This document shows positions 25,574-34,975 of a DNA stretch of 61,757 nt, piece by piece; position 1 is the first letter of the stretch; the number at the start of each line of letters is the position of its first letter. The notes beneath the pieces were generated by a model, which had not been told where the DNA came from, ran no database searches, and was given only the letters and a program-made list of their open reading frames with translations. Origin of the DNA: an uncultured Collinsella sp. (GTDB lineage: Bacteria > Actinomycetota > Coriobacteriia > Coriobacteriales > Coriobacteriaceae). Made by a program: the position numbers and the translations under genes. The stretch is from NCBI GenBank assembly GCA_902482035.1, contig CABSYW010000013.1:1-61757 (forward strand), written 5' to 3'.

Positions 25574-27820
25574 ATGACACTCGTATCCAAGACCTTTGAG
25601 CTGTACGGCAAGACCTACACCTTTGAGTCGGGCGAGCTTGCCAAGCAGGCCACCGGCGCGTGCCTGGTCAAGCAGGGCGACACCACGATGCTCGACACCG
25701 TGGTCGTCTCCAAGGAGCGCAAGAACTACGACTTCTTCCCGCTGACCGTCGACTTCAACGAGAAGATGTACGCCGCCGGCCGCATCCCGGGTGGTTACCT
25801 CAAGCGCGAGGGCCGTCCCAGCGAGAAGGCCACGCTCACCGCGCGCATGATCGACCGCCCGATCCGCCCGAGCTTCCCGGACGGCTTCCGTAACGAGGTG
25901 CACATCGTCGCTACCTCACTCGTCGCTGACCAGGTCAACCCCTTCGACGTCATCAACGTCATGGGCGCCTCCTTGGCCATGACGCTCGGCGGCGTGCCCT
26001 TCGAGGGCCCGCTTGCCTGCGTGCGCATCGGCCGCAACGTGGAGACCGGCGAGTTTATCGTCAACCCCACCTATGAGGAGCGCGAGAACTCCGATCTGGA
26101 CCTGGAGCTGGGCGGCTCTGCCGACTTCATCTCGATGGTCGAGGCCGGCGCCGAGGAGATCTCCGAGGACGACATGCTCGCTGCTATGAAGTTTGGCCAG
26201 GAGGCTCTTGCTGCCTTCTGCCAGGCTCAGGACGAGTTCGTCGCCGAGTGGGAGCAGGTCAACGGCGCCATCGTCAAGAAGGAGTACCCGCTCGACCAGC
26301 CCGTCGAGGAGGTCCAGGAGCGCATCTTCGCCCACTACGACGAGATGGCAGCCGCCCTTCACGACGCCGACAAGCTCTCCCGTATCGGTAAGGTCGAGGC
26401 TCTGAAGGAGTCCATCCGCGCCGAGTTCACCGAGGAGGAGCAGGCCGCTTGGGAGCGCGAGATCCCCGTGGCGCTCAAGAAGCTCGAGAAGAAGGCCATG
26501 CGCACCATGGTCGTCGAGACCGGCGAGCGCGTCGACGGCCGTGCTGCCGACGAGATCCGTCCCATCATGGTGAAGGACAACTACCTGCCGCTCGTTCACG
26601 GCTCCGGTCTGTTCCAGCGTGGCCAGACCCAGGTGCTTTCCGTCCTGTCGCTCGGCATGCTCAACGAGGGCCAGCGTCTGGATACCATCGAGCCCACCGA
26701 GGGCAAGCGCTACATGCACCACTACAACTTCCCGCCGTTCTGCACCGGCGAGACCGGCCGCATGGGCAGCCCCAAGCGCCGCGAGATCGGTCACGGCAAT
26801 CTGGCCGAGCGCGCTCTGCTTCCGGTGCTTCCCGACGAGAACGAGTTCCCCTACGCCATCCGCGTCGTCTCCGAGGTCATGGAGTCCAACGGCTCCTCTT
26901 CGATGGCTTCGACCTGCGGCTCCACGCTCGCCCTTATGGACGGCGGCGTGCCCATTAAGCGCCCGGTCTCCGGTATCGCCATGGGCCTGATCCAGGAGGA
27001 GGGCAAGACCGTGGTCCTGTCCGACATCCAGGGTCTCGAGGACTTCCTGGGCGACATGGACTTTAAGGTCACTGGCACCACCGAGGGCATCACCGCCCTG
27101 CAGATGGACAACAAGGCCACCGGCCTCACCTTCGACATCCTGGCCCGCGCCCTGCAGCAGGCCAAGGAGGGTCGCGCCTTCATCCTGCAGAAGATGCTCG
27201 ATGTGATCCCCGAGCCGCGCCACACCACGCGCAGCACCGCTCCGCGCATCGTTTCCATCCAGGTTCCGACCGACAAGATCCGTGACGTCATCGGTTCCGG
27301 CGGTAAGGTCATCCGTGGTATCCAGGATGAGACCGGCGCTTCGGTCGACATCCAGGAGGACGGCACCGTCTTTGTCGGCGGCACCGGCGAGTCCGTCGAC
27401 CAGGCTGTCGAGCGCATCAAGCTCATCATCAAGGTTCCCGAGCCGGGCGAGGAGTACACCGGTCGCGTGGTCTCCATCCAGCCCTTCGGCGCCTTCGTCA
27501 ACCTGCTGCCCGGTAAGGACGGCCTGCTGCACATCTCCCGCGTCGCCAAGGGCCGCGTGGAGAAGGTCGAGGACGTTCTCAACGTGGGCGACGAGGTCAA
27601 GGTCGTCGTCATCGAGGTCGACGATCGCGGCAAGATCTCGCTCGATCGTCTTGACAAGCCCGAGGCCCCTGCTCGTGCCGAGGGTGCCTCCGAAGGCGAC
27701 GGCGAGCACTTCCAGCGCCGCGAGCGTCCGCGTCGCGAGCGCTCCGAGCGCAACGACCGTCCGCGCCGTCCCGGTGACAACGGAGGCCGCAAGCCCCGCC
27801 GTCACCATGACGCCGAGTAA
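25574..27820 (+). CDS. pnp: Polynucleotide phosphorylase
   Basis: 748 residues. 3'-5' phosphorolytic exoribonuclease and degradosome component. Two RNase PH cores, then a KH domain (VIGSGGKVIRGIQDETGASVDI) and an S1 domain (GEEYTGRVVSIQPFGAFVNLLPGKDGLLHIS), then a basic Arg-rich tail. Complete length. Its own terminator follows directly and is overlapped by a long inverted repeat. Confidence 0.97.
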   Translation: MTLVSKTFELYGKTYTFESGELAKQATGACLVKQGDTTMLDTVVVSKERKNYDFFPLTVDFNEKMYAAGRIPGGYLKREGRPSEKATLTARMIDRPIRPSFPDGFRNEVHIVATSLVADQVNPFDVINVMGASLAMTLGGVPFEGPLACVRIGRNVETGEFIVNPTYEERENSDLDLELGGSADFISMVEAGAEEISEDDMLAAMKFGQEALAAFCQAQDEFVAEWEQVNGAIVKKEYPLDQPVEEVQERIFAHYDEMAAALHDADKLSRIGKVEALKESIRAEFTEEEQAAWEREIPVALKKLEKKAMRTMVVETGERVDGRAADEIRPIMVKDNYLPLVHGSGLFQRGQTQVLSVLSLGMLNEGQRLDTIEPTEGKRYMHHYNFPPFCTGETGRMGSPKRREIGHGNLAERALLPVLPDENEFPYAIRVVSEVMESNGSSSMASTCGSTLALMDGGVPIKRPVSGIAMGLIQEEGKTVVLSDIQGLEDFLGDMDFKVTGTTEGITALQMDNKATGLTFDILARALQQAKEGRAFILQKMLDVIPEPRHTTRSTAPRIVSIQVPTDKIRDVIGSGGKVIRGIQDETGASVDIQEDGTVFVGGTGESVDQAVERIKLIIKVPEPGEEYTGRVVSIQPFGAFVNLLPGKDGLLHISRVAKGRVEKVEDVLNVGDEVKVVVIEVDDRGKISLDRLDKPEAPARAEGASEGDGEHFQRRERPRRERSERNDRPRRPGDNGGRKPRRHHDAE

Positions 27821-27843
27821 CAGCCGCATATAAGCAGCACCGC

Positions 27844-27873
27844 AAGGGCGACTCCGGACAGGGGTCGCCCTTT
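27844..27873 (+). terminator. pnp terminator
   Basis: AAGGGCGAC (27844-27852) pairs with GTCGCCCTT (27864-27872), followed by TTTTGC. The 3' arm and tail of this terminator (27867 onward) are also the left end of hairpin element E1. Confidence 0.88.
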
Positions 27874-28015
27874 TGCTTGCGCCCGGGAGGGCCGTATATG
27901 AAGTTTCCTGCTCTACAGTCCTGCGCAAGACGGAAAGCACATTAAGTGCTTTCCTTTGCGTGCGGAACTCGCGATAAACTTCATATACGGCCCTCCCGGG
28001 CGCAAGCAAAAGGGC
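27867..28015. repeat. Hairpin element E1, 40-bp perfect arms
   Basis: 149-bp inverted repeat. Arms 27867-27906 and 27976-28015 are perfectly complementary over 40 bp. The inner 87-bp core (27898-27984) is an inverted copy of the core of element E2 (77 of 87 identical). Only the 9 bp ATGAAGTTT of each arm belongs to the shared core; the outer 31 bp are specific to this copy. The outer left arm is the tail of the pnp terminator. No open frame inside. Confidence 0.9.
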
Positions 28016-28139
28016 TGGTTAGTGCCGCTCGCTATTGAGTTAGACAGTCTATTCAGCAGTCAGATTTCGGATCTGTAGAGAGATGCAGCAGCATTTCCCC
28101 AGATAAAACCTATCAAAATAAACCTGTCCCTTATTGTCA
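28016..28139. other. Spacer between hairpin elements E1 and E2
   Basis: 124 bases, AT-richer than the surroundings. No gene, terminator or clear promoter is seen. Confidence 0.6.
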
Positions 28140-28272
28140 GGTTTCCCGTGGGGCGGGCACTGATGAAGTTTATCGCGAGTTCCGCACGAACAGGAGGCCA
28201 CTTAATGTGGCCTCCGTCGTGAGCAGGACTGTAGAGCAGGAAACTTCATCAGTGCCCGCCCCACGGGAAACC
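28140..28272. repeat. Hairpin element E2, 32-bp perfect arms
   Basis: 133-bp inverted repeat with perfect 32-bp arms (28140-28171 and 28241-28272). Core 28163-28249 is the same 87-bp sequence as in E1 but in opposite orientation. The outer 23 bp of each arm share nothing with E1 arms. An apical stem GAGGCCAC/GTGGCCTC around TTAAT replaces GAAAGCAC/GTGCTTTC of E1 by compensatory changes. No open frame inside. Confidence 0.9.
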
Positions 28273-28460
28273 GGCGGGATAGACCAGTTCAGATGGGGCT
28301 TTGATGCATGGGTGGTCTGTTGGTAGGCAAATGGGTATCATACTGTGGTTACTGCATCGACTCTGTGATGCTTTGTTGTACGTTCCCGGCGGTCGGTTTG
28401 CCAGAAGCGCCCCGTCGGTTGTTTCAGACCCGTTTCGAAGAAAGGAAACAACACTAACCT
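28273..28460 (+). promoter_or_regulatory. rnj upstream region and -10 element
   Basis: 188 bases before rnj. GGGTATCAT places a -10 hexamer TATCAT at 28336-28341, without a good -35; it resembles the GGGTA-type elements before lepA, the first J-protein gene and pgsA2. This leaves a leader of about 110 bases, ending in the ribosome site GAAAGGAAA. Confidence 0.45.
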
Positions 28461-30131
28461 ATGGCAGCTAAAAAATCATCTCCCTTGAAGATCATCCCGC
28501 TCGGCGGCCTTGACGGCATCGGCAAGAACATGACGGTCTTCGAGTGCGGCGACGACATGGTGCTCGTCGACGCCGGCCTCATGTTCCCGGATGACTCCCA
28601 GCCCGGTATCGACCTGGTGCTTCCCGACTACACCTATGTTTTGGAGAACGAGGAAAAGCTCCGCGGTATCGTCGTCACCCACGGCCACGAGGACCACACC
28701 GGTTCGCTTCCGTATCTGCTGCAGGACCTCAACAATAAGGTGCCCATCTTCTCGAGCAAGCTGACGCTTGGCTTTATCGAGGGCAAGCTTTCTGAGTTCC
28801 GCATCCGCGCGCCCAAGTTCCGCGAGGTTAAGGGCGGCAGCCATGTCAACCTCGGCGGCATCTCGCTCGACTTCTTCTCGATGACGCACTCCATCCCCGG
28901 CGCTCTGGGTGTGTTCATTCGCACCAATCAGGGCACCGTTATGCACACCGGCGACTTTAAGCTCGACCAGACGCCCATCGATGGTGTCACGCCCGACTAT
29001 GCCGCTATCAGCCGCTTTGCTAAGCAGGGCATCGACCTGCTGCTGTCCGACTCCACCAATGCCACGGTTCCCGGCTTTACCAAGTCCGAAGCCGAGGTTG
29101 GACCCAACCTGCTGCACGCCATCAAGAATGCCCCGGGTCGCGTGTTCGTCGCGTCGTTCTCGAGCCACATCCATCGTTTGCAGCAGATCTGCGATGCCGC
29201 CCGCAAGTGCGGCCGTAAGGTCGTCGTGACCGGTCGCTCCATGCTCACGAACACCCGCGTGGCGCGTGAGCTGGGCTACCTCAACATCGACGATGCCGAT
29301 ATCATCGATGCCTTCGATATCGATAACCTGCCCGACGACAAGATCGTCGTCATGTGCACCGGTTCGCAGGGCGAGCCGCTGTCGGCCCTGTCTCGCATGG
29401 CCAATGGCGAGCACAAGACGCTCTCTATCCACGAGGGCGATACCGTCATCCTCTCGGCAACTCCCGTTCCCGGCAACGAGAAAGCCGTCCAGCAGGTCGT
29501 CAACAGCCTGGCCAAGCTCGGCTGCGACGTGTGGGATAAGAACCGCGCTCTTGTTCACGTCTCGGGCCACGGCAGCCAGGAGGAGCTTAAGCTCCTGATG
29601 GCCATGGCCAAGCCCACGTACTTTATGCCGGTTCACGGTGAGGCCGTGCATCTGCGCGCCCATGCCCAGCTGGCCCGCAAGATGGGCATCAAGGACGATC
29701 ATATCTTTATCCTCGATAACGGCGACACGCTCGAGATGCGCGGTGGTATCGTCAAGCGCGGTACGCCCGTCGAGTCCGGCGTCGTCTACGTCGACGGCCT
29801 GCGTATCGGCGATACCGACCCCATCGTCCTGCGCGATCGTCAGAAGCTCGCCAATGACGGTATGGTTACCGCTGTTGCCATCGTCTCGCTCAAGCACAAG
29901 AAGATCGAGGCCATCGAGTTCTCGGGCCGCGGCGTCTCGTTTGCCATCGACGACCAGTTCTCTGAGGATGCCTCCGCGTCCATCATGAAGACGATCGAGA
30001 AGGGCAAGTTCAGCTTTACGAGCAGCGGCTCCGATGCCATTCGCAAGGCCGTGCGCGACTCGCTCTCTAACTTTATCTGGAGTCGTACGCGCACCCGTCC
30101 GATGATCATCCCGGTCGTCATGGAGGTTTAG
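28461..30131 (+). CDS. rnj: Ribonuclease J
   Basis: 556 residues. Metallo-beta-lactamase / beta-CASP nuclease with endonuclease and 5'-3' exonuclease activity. The metal site HGHEDH is near residues 74-79; HTGDFKLD and the later SGHGSQEELKLLM and PVHGE motifs are intact. It is one of three RNA-decay enzymes in the window (pnp, rnj, rny). The stop is 1 base before the ftsK TTG. Confidence 0.95.
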   Translation: MAAKKSSPLKIIPLGGLDGIGKNMTVFECGDDMVLVDAGLMFPDDSQPGIDLVLPDYTYVLENEEKLRGIVVTHGHEDHTGSLPYLLQDLNNKVPIFSSKLTLGFIEGKLSEFRIRAPKFREVKGGSHVNLGGISLDFFSMTHSIPGALGVFIRTNQGTVMHTGDFKLDQTPIDGVTPDYAAISRFAKQGIDLLLSDSTNATVPGFTKSEAEVGPNLLHAIKNAPGRVFVASFSSHIHRLQQICDAARKCGRKVVVTGRSMLTNTRVARELGYLNIDDADIIDAFDIDNLPDDKIVVMCTGSQGEPLSALSRMANGEHKTLSIHEGDTVILSATPVPGNEKAVQQVVNSLAKLGCDVWDKNRALVHVSGHGSQEELKLLMAMAKPTYFMPVHGEAVHLRAHAQLARKMGIKDDHIFILDNGDTLEMRGGIVKRGTPVESGVVYVDGLRIGDTDPIVLRDRQKLANDGMVTAVAIVSLKHKKIEAIEFSGRGVSFAIDDQFSEDASASIMKTIEKGKFSFTSSGSDAIRKAVRDSLSNFIWSRTRTRPMIIPVVMEV

Positions 30132-30132
30132 T

Positions 30133-32913
30133 TTGGCGCGCGGATCTGCACAAAACGCCAAAGGTAATAAGGCCAATAACCAACCGGCATCTGCTAAGGG
30201 TGCCGGTTCCCATCTTCGTGCCAATAAGGGCCACGAGGCCGACTTCGACGATTTTGAGCCCCTGGTCGAGCCCTCGGCCAACCGCGATATCGCCGGCGTG
30301 GTCATCGCCGTTTTGGCGATTGCGTCCTTCATTGCCGTGATTTCGCCGGCGACCGCACCCGTTACGGCTGCGGTTGCCGGTTTCTACCACCTGGGCTTTG
30401 GTCTGGGCGCCTACGTGCTGCCGATCGTCATTTTGCTGTTTGCCGCCACGCTCTTTTTAGGCGAGGACTCGCCGCTCAACGTGCGCTCTGTTGCGGGCGG
30501 CGCCGTGGTCTTTATCGCCGTCGTCTCCATTCTTTCGCTGATGGTGCCGGGTACGAGTGTCTCGTGTGACCTTATGTTTACGCCGCAAAATTTGTCCGCC
30601 TCGGGTGGCTACATCGGTGCGTTTATTGCGAGTGCGCTGCAGAATGCCCTGGGTAAGCCTATCGCGATGGTAGTCCTGTTGGGCCTTGTCGTCGTGGGCT
30701 TGGTCATCATCGGCTTTTCGGTGGGTGGCGTGCTGCGCTCTGCTCGCGACCGTGCGGCCGATTTTGCCGAGCGCCGTTGTGCCGATGTCAACGCCAGCCC
30801 GTGGGGTGACGACGAAGCCCTGTCGGTGCCCGGCGTTGCCCGTCCGCACCTGAGCATTCTTCGTCAAAAGGGCTCCGATGCTGCCGTGACCACGGTCATG
30901 GGCAACGATGTGGACCCGGTTTTGGACGATGACGACGAGGACGAGAATCCGTTTGTCGACGTGTCCGAGTCGGTTGAGGCTGAGCGCGCTAAGACGACGC
31001 TGCTGCCGCGCCGCCATGCCAAGAAGGGCAAGGCTGCGCCTAAGCTCAATACAAGCGAGCCCGGCCCGTCTTGGTCCGATAGCGAGATTGAGCTCACCGA
31101 GGGCGATGACGAGGATGACGAGGCTCCGATTGAGACCGCAAAGACAACTTTGCTGCCGCGCCGCCATGCAAAGCGCGACCAGGTAACCGGTCAGCTTTCG
31201 ATGGAAGACGACCCCGATAAGATCGACGAGTCCGAGCCGCCGTTTGCCGTGAATCCTGTTTCAGCAGCACCTCAGATCCCCGACTTCTTGAAGCATCCCA
31301 AGGTTGCCGATGCGTCTGCCTCGAGTGCTGTCGAATCGGCTGCGGCTAGCGATGAGGGAGCGGACGGCGGCGCCGCAGATAACGAGGGCGAAGAAGAGGA
31401 CGGCCTCAAGCTTCCGCCGCTCGAGATCCTGCACGCCAACCTGCAGTCGGCGTCCGCCGCGTCTTCGGACAAGGAGCTGGAGCAGACCGCTGAGTCACTG
31501 CAATCCACCTTGCTTGAGTTTGGCCGCAGTGCCCGCGTGGTCGGCTGGATCGCCGGCCCCACGGTGACGACCTTTAAGCTGCAACCTGGCGAGGGCGAGC
31601 GCGTGAGCAAGATTTCGAGCCTTGAGGACGATATCGCGCTTTCGCTCGCTGCCCAGTCGGTGCGTATCTTTGCCCCGATCCCCGGCACCTCGCTCGTGGG
31701 CATCGAGATTCCCAACCGCAAGCGCCAAAACGTCAACCTGGGCGACGTGCTGCCCTATGTGAAGGGCGGTCCGCTCGAGCTCGCAATCGGGCGCGATGCC
31801 GAGGGCACGCCGGTCGTCGCCGACCTTGCCAAGATGCCCCACCTGCTGATCGCCGGTACCACTGGTTCCGGTAAGTCGGTCATGATTAACTCCATCATCA
31901 CGACCTTGCTCATGCGCGCGCTTCCCGAGGACGTTCGCCTGATCATGGTCGACCCCAAGCGCGTCGAGCTTGCGGGCTATAACGGTCTGCCGCATCTCTA
32001 TGTGCCCGTGGTGACCGAGCCCAAGCAGGCCGCGAGCGCTCTGCAATGGGCCGTGTCCGAGATGGAGCGTCGCCTGAAGGTCTTCGAGCGCCTTAACGTT
32101 CGTAAGATTTCGACCTATAACGAAAAGCAGGCCGCCGGCGAGTTTGAGCATTACGACAACCCGCCGCTAAAGATGCCCTACTTGGTCATCATCATTGACG
32201 AGCTCTCGGACCTGATGATGGTCGCCGGTAAGGATGTCGAGGCCTCGATCGTGCGTATCGCCCAGCTGGGCCGTGCCGCCGGTATTCATCTTATCGTGGC
32301 CACGCAGCGCCCCAGTTCCAATGTGGTGACGGGCCTTATCAAGGCCAACATCACCAACCGCATCGCCTTTAACGTCGCCACGGGCATCGACTCGCGCGTC
32401 ATCATCGACCAGATGGGTGCCGAAAAGCTCACCGGTTTGGGCGACATGCTGTTCTCCAAGGTCGACTGGGGCAAGCCCCGCCGTATCCAGGGCTGCTTTG
32501 TCTCGGATGACGAAATCAACGAGATTGTCGAGTTCGTCAAGTCGCAGAGCGAGCCCGACTACCACGAGGAGATCCTGTCTGCCGTGGCGCCCGCTTCCAT
32601 GTCCATGGCGGGTGGCGGCGGCATTGTCCGTACCGGAGTCGCCGAGCCGCAAGACGATGATCCGCTCATCTGGGAAGCCGCCCATATTGTGGTGGATTCG
32701 CAGCTTGGCTCCACATCTGGCCTGCAACGCCGCCTGAAGGTTGGCTATGCGCGTGCCGGGCGTATTATGGACATGCTGGAAGAAAAGGGTGTCGTCGGCC
32801 CGCCCGACGGTTCCAAGCCGCGCGAGGTCCTGTTGGACGAGGAGGGGCTTGCCGCGCTGGAATCTGTCGACGCCGAGATGGCACGTGAAGATCGTGAGTT
32901 TGGAGGATTCTGA
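30133..32913 (+). CDS. ftsK: DNA translocase FtsK/SpoIIIE
   Basis: 926 residues. Four membrane helices within about residues 50-210 anchor it at the septum, followed by a long charged linker, the RecA-like motor with Walker A GTTGSGKSVMINS (near residue 576), and a C-terminal winged-helix gamma domain that reads polarity sites. TTG start at 30133, supported by GGAGG. The linker contains the same 11 residues KTTLLPRRHAK twice, about 50 residues apart. Overlaps the next gene by 1 base. Confidence 0.95.
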   Translation: MARGSAQNAKGNKANNQPASAKGAGSHLRANKGHEADFDDFEPLVEPSANRDIAGVVIAVLAIASFIAVISPATAPVTAAVAGFYHLGFGLGAYVLPIVILLFAATLFLGEDSPLNVRSVAGGAVVFIAVVSILSLMVPGTSVSCDLMFTPQNLSASGGYIGAFIASALQNALGKPIAMVVLLGLVVVGLVIIGFSVGGVLRSARDRAADFAERRCADVNASPWGDDEALSVPGVARPHLSILRQKGSDAAVTTVMGNDVDPVLDDDDEDENPFVDVSESVEAERAKTTLLPRRHAKKGKAAPKLNTSEPGPSWSDSEIELTEGDDEDDEAPIETAKTTLLPRRHAKRDQVTGQLSMEDDPDKIDESEPPFAVNPVSAAPQIPDFLKHPKVADASASSAVESAAASDEGADGGAADNEGEEEDGLKLPPLEILHANLQSASAASSDKELEQTAESLQSTLLEFGRSARVVGWIAGPTVTTFKLQPGEGERVSKISSLEDDIALSLAAQSVRIFAPIPGTSLVGIEIPNRKRQNVNLGDVLPYVKGGPLELAIGRDAEGTPVVADLAKMPHLLIAGTTGSGKSVMINSIITTLLMRALPEDVRLIMVDPKRVELAGYNGLPHLYVPVVTEPKQAASALQWAVSEMERRLKVFERLNVRKISTYNEKQAAGEFEHYDNPPLKMPYLVIIIDELSDLMMVAGKDVEASIVRIAQLGRAAGIHLIVATQRPSSNVVTGLIKANITNRIAFNVATGIDSRVIIDQMGAEKLTGLGDMLFSKVDWGKPRRIQGCFVSDDEINEIVEFVKSQSEPDYHEEILSAVAPASMSMAGGGGIVRTGVAEPQDDDPLIWEAAHIVVDSQLGSTSGLQRRLKVGYARAGRIMDMLEEKGVVGPPDGSKPREVLLDEEGLAALESVDAEMAREDREFGGF

Positions 32914-34424
32914 TGGCTGCACGCTTTGGTGACATGCTGCTCGAGCAGCGTCGCCGAATGGGCCTTTCCATTCAGCAAGTCGCCAACACCATCAAAATCA
33001 GGCCGCAGATCATCGAGTTTTTCGAGACCGGTAACTTTGCTTCGATGCCGCCGCGCGGCTATGCGCAGGGCATGATTTCGAGCTATGCTCGCTTTTTGGG
33101 CCTCAATCCGCGCGAGGTCGTCAATGCCTACTTTGACGACCTGATGGCATACGAACGCGAGACGTCCCAGCAGGGCGGTCGTTTTCAGGACGCCGCTGGC
33201 TACGTCAATTCGCGCTCCTCGGTCGATAACGGGCGCTTCCTGATGGTTCAGGGCGGTCGTTCGACCCGCTATGGACAGCGTCCTCAGCAGGCCGGTTATA
33301 TTACCGAGACGGGTTCGGGCGAGGAGATTCGCTCACAGCGTGACCGGTTCCGCAGTACGCCGATGCCTGAGGACCGTGCGCTTCCCGCTGCCCGCGGCGT
33401 GGCGCGTGACCCTCGTGCCGGCTACGGCGACGGCGGCTATTCCGATCGCGGTTACCGTGGTGCCTCTACGGGACGCTCTCGCGGTGGCTATGCGGATGCC
33501 GATACCACGCAGGTAACGCCGCGTCTTCGCTCTCAATCACAGCCGTATGGCCAGCGCTCTTCGGCTCCGCGTTCGGGCCAGCGTGGCTATCAAGGCCGCG
33601 GTGAACTTGCGCCCCGCTCGGGTCAGCGCAGCCTTCAGGGCCAGGGTGGCTATCGCGGCCGTTCCGATAGCAATCGTGGTCGTATGCCTCAGGGAGGCGG
33701 CCGCAACAGTTCCAGTCGTGGACGCGGCGGATCACGTACTCCTCAAAACAACGGGCTCGATCCGCGTATCGTCTACGCCGGCATCGGTGCCGTGGTGTTG
33801 CTGCTGATTGTGCTCATCGTGGTGCTTCTGCGCGGCTGCGCATCTTCGACGCCCGAGACCACGCCCGAGACGCCCGCTGCTACCAAGACGACGACCAAGA
33901 AGTCTTCTAAGAAGTCCGAAACGGTCGACGAGGACGAAGACACCGATGAGGCGACGGATGAGTCGACTGATTCGGACGCTACTAAGACGACGGCCAAGAA
34001 GGAAGAGAACGAGGTCACGAAGGTCAAAGTCTCCGTTGCCAAGGGAAAGACCGCGTGGATTGAGGTCAAGGTTGACGGCAAGTCGGTCTATGGCGCCCAG
34101 GCGACTGGCCCCTTTGAGCAGGAGTACACGCCCGAGTCCTCGATCGAGATCACCACGTCCAAGCCTTCCGATGTCACCGTTACCAAGAACGGTGAAAAGG
34201 TTCGTTACGATACTAAGACCTCGGGCGTGGCGCGTGTGACGATCACCGTTCCCAAGAAGGAGACGTCTGATTCCGAGAATGGTGAAAGTTCTGATGGTAC
34301 CGACACCACCGATGGTACCGATACCACCGACGGTACCGATGCCCAGTCCACGGATGGCGCCGATACCGCAACTGACGGTCAGACACCCACCGATTCTACC
34401 GACAATTCGTACGATAGCTACTAG
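32913..34424 (+). CDS. RodZ-like helix-turn-helix membrane protein
   Basis: 503 residues. N-terminal HTH_25 domain (FGDMLLEQRRRMGLSIQQVA...), then about 180 residues rich in Arg, Gly, Ser and Gln, one membrane helix near residues 287-310, an acidic Thr/Lys linker, a beta-rich DUF4115-like domain (KGKTAWIEVKVDGKSVYGA...), and a Thr/Asp/Gly repeat tail. This architecture matches RodZ, which links MreB to cell shape, but no mreB is in the window and the central region is unusual. ATG overlaps the ftsK stop (TGATG) with GGAGG upstream. Confidence 0.8.
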   Translation: MAARFGDMLLEQRRRMGLSIQQVANTIKIRPQIIEFFETGNFASMPPRGYAQGMISSYARFLGLNPREVVNAYFDDLMAYERETSQQGGRFQDAAGYVNSRSSVDNGRFLMVQGGRSTRYGQRPQQAGYITETGSGEEIRSQRDRFRSTPMPEDRALPAARGVARDPRAGYGDGGYSDRGYRGASTGRSRGGYADADTTQVTPRLRSQSQPYGQRSSAPRSGQRGYQGRGELAPRSGQRSLQGQGGYRGRSDSNRGRMPQGGGRNSSSRGRGGSRTPQNNGLDPRIVYAGIGAVVLLLIVLIVVLLRGCASSTPETTPETPAATKTTTKKSSKKSETVDEDEDTDEATDESTDSDATKTTAKKEENEVTKVKVSVAKGKTAWIEVKVDGKSVYGAQATGPFEQEYTPESSIEITTSKPSDVTVTKNGEKVRYDTKTSGVARVTITVPKKETSDSENGESSDGTDTTDGTDTTDGTDAQSTDGADTATDGQTPTDSTDNSYDSY

Positions 34425-34450
34425 GCCGCTCGTACGCGAAAGGAAACATC

Positions 34451-34948
34451 ATGGCTAAAGATTCCAGCTTCGACGTCGTGTCCGAGGTCAACATGCAAGA
34501 GGTCGACAACGCCTTCCAGCAGACCACGCGCGAGATTTCCCAGCGCTATGACCTTAAGGATTCCGGCGCCACGATCGAGCTTTCGAAGGGCGACAGGCTC
34601 TTTACGATTAACGCCCCGGCCGATTTTGTCTCCAAGCAGATTATCGACGTGCTGAGCTCCAAGCTCATCAAGCGCGGCATCGACCTCAAGGCTGTCTCGT
34701 GGGATGCTCCGCAGGCGGCATCGGGCGGCACCGTGCGCGTGCTCGGCCATATCGTCGAGGGTATCGACCAGGCGACCGCCAAGAAGATCAACAAGGACAT
34801 CAAGGACCAAAAGCTCAAGGTCAAGGTGACCATCGAGGCCGACAAGCTGCGTGTTTCCTCTGCTTCGAAGGACGCGTTGCAGACCGTGATCCAGTTCCTG
34901 CGCGACCAGGACTACGGCCAGCCGCTGCAGTTCACCAACTACCGCTAA
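34451..34948 (+). CDS. yajQ: YajQ family nucleotide-binding protein
   Basis: 165 residues, the usual length. Two ferredoxin-like domains; N-terminal SSFDVVSEVNMQEVDNA and C-terminal QTVIQFLRDQDYGQPLQFTNYR are family signatures. Some relatives bind cyclic di-GMP; others are implicated in ribosome or phage functions. Role here is unknown. Good ribosome site GAAAGGAAA. Confidence 0.92.
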   Translation: MAKDSSFDVVSEVNMQEVDNAFQQTTREISQRYDLKDSGATIELSKGDRLFTINAPADFVSKQIIDVLSSKLIKRGIDLKAVSWDAPQAASGGTVRVLGHIVEGIDQATAKKINKDIKDQKLKVKVTIEADKLRVSSASKDALQTVIQFLRDQDYGQPLQFTNYR

Positions 34949-34975
34949 TATCAATCGAAAGGACCGCTCTCCAAC

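Noticed and set aside
27600..28009. Minus-strand frame running from pnp antisense into the E1 repeat
   Set aside because: It is antisense to pnp for nearly all its length, and the part in E1 is hairpin sequence.
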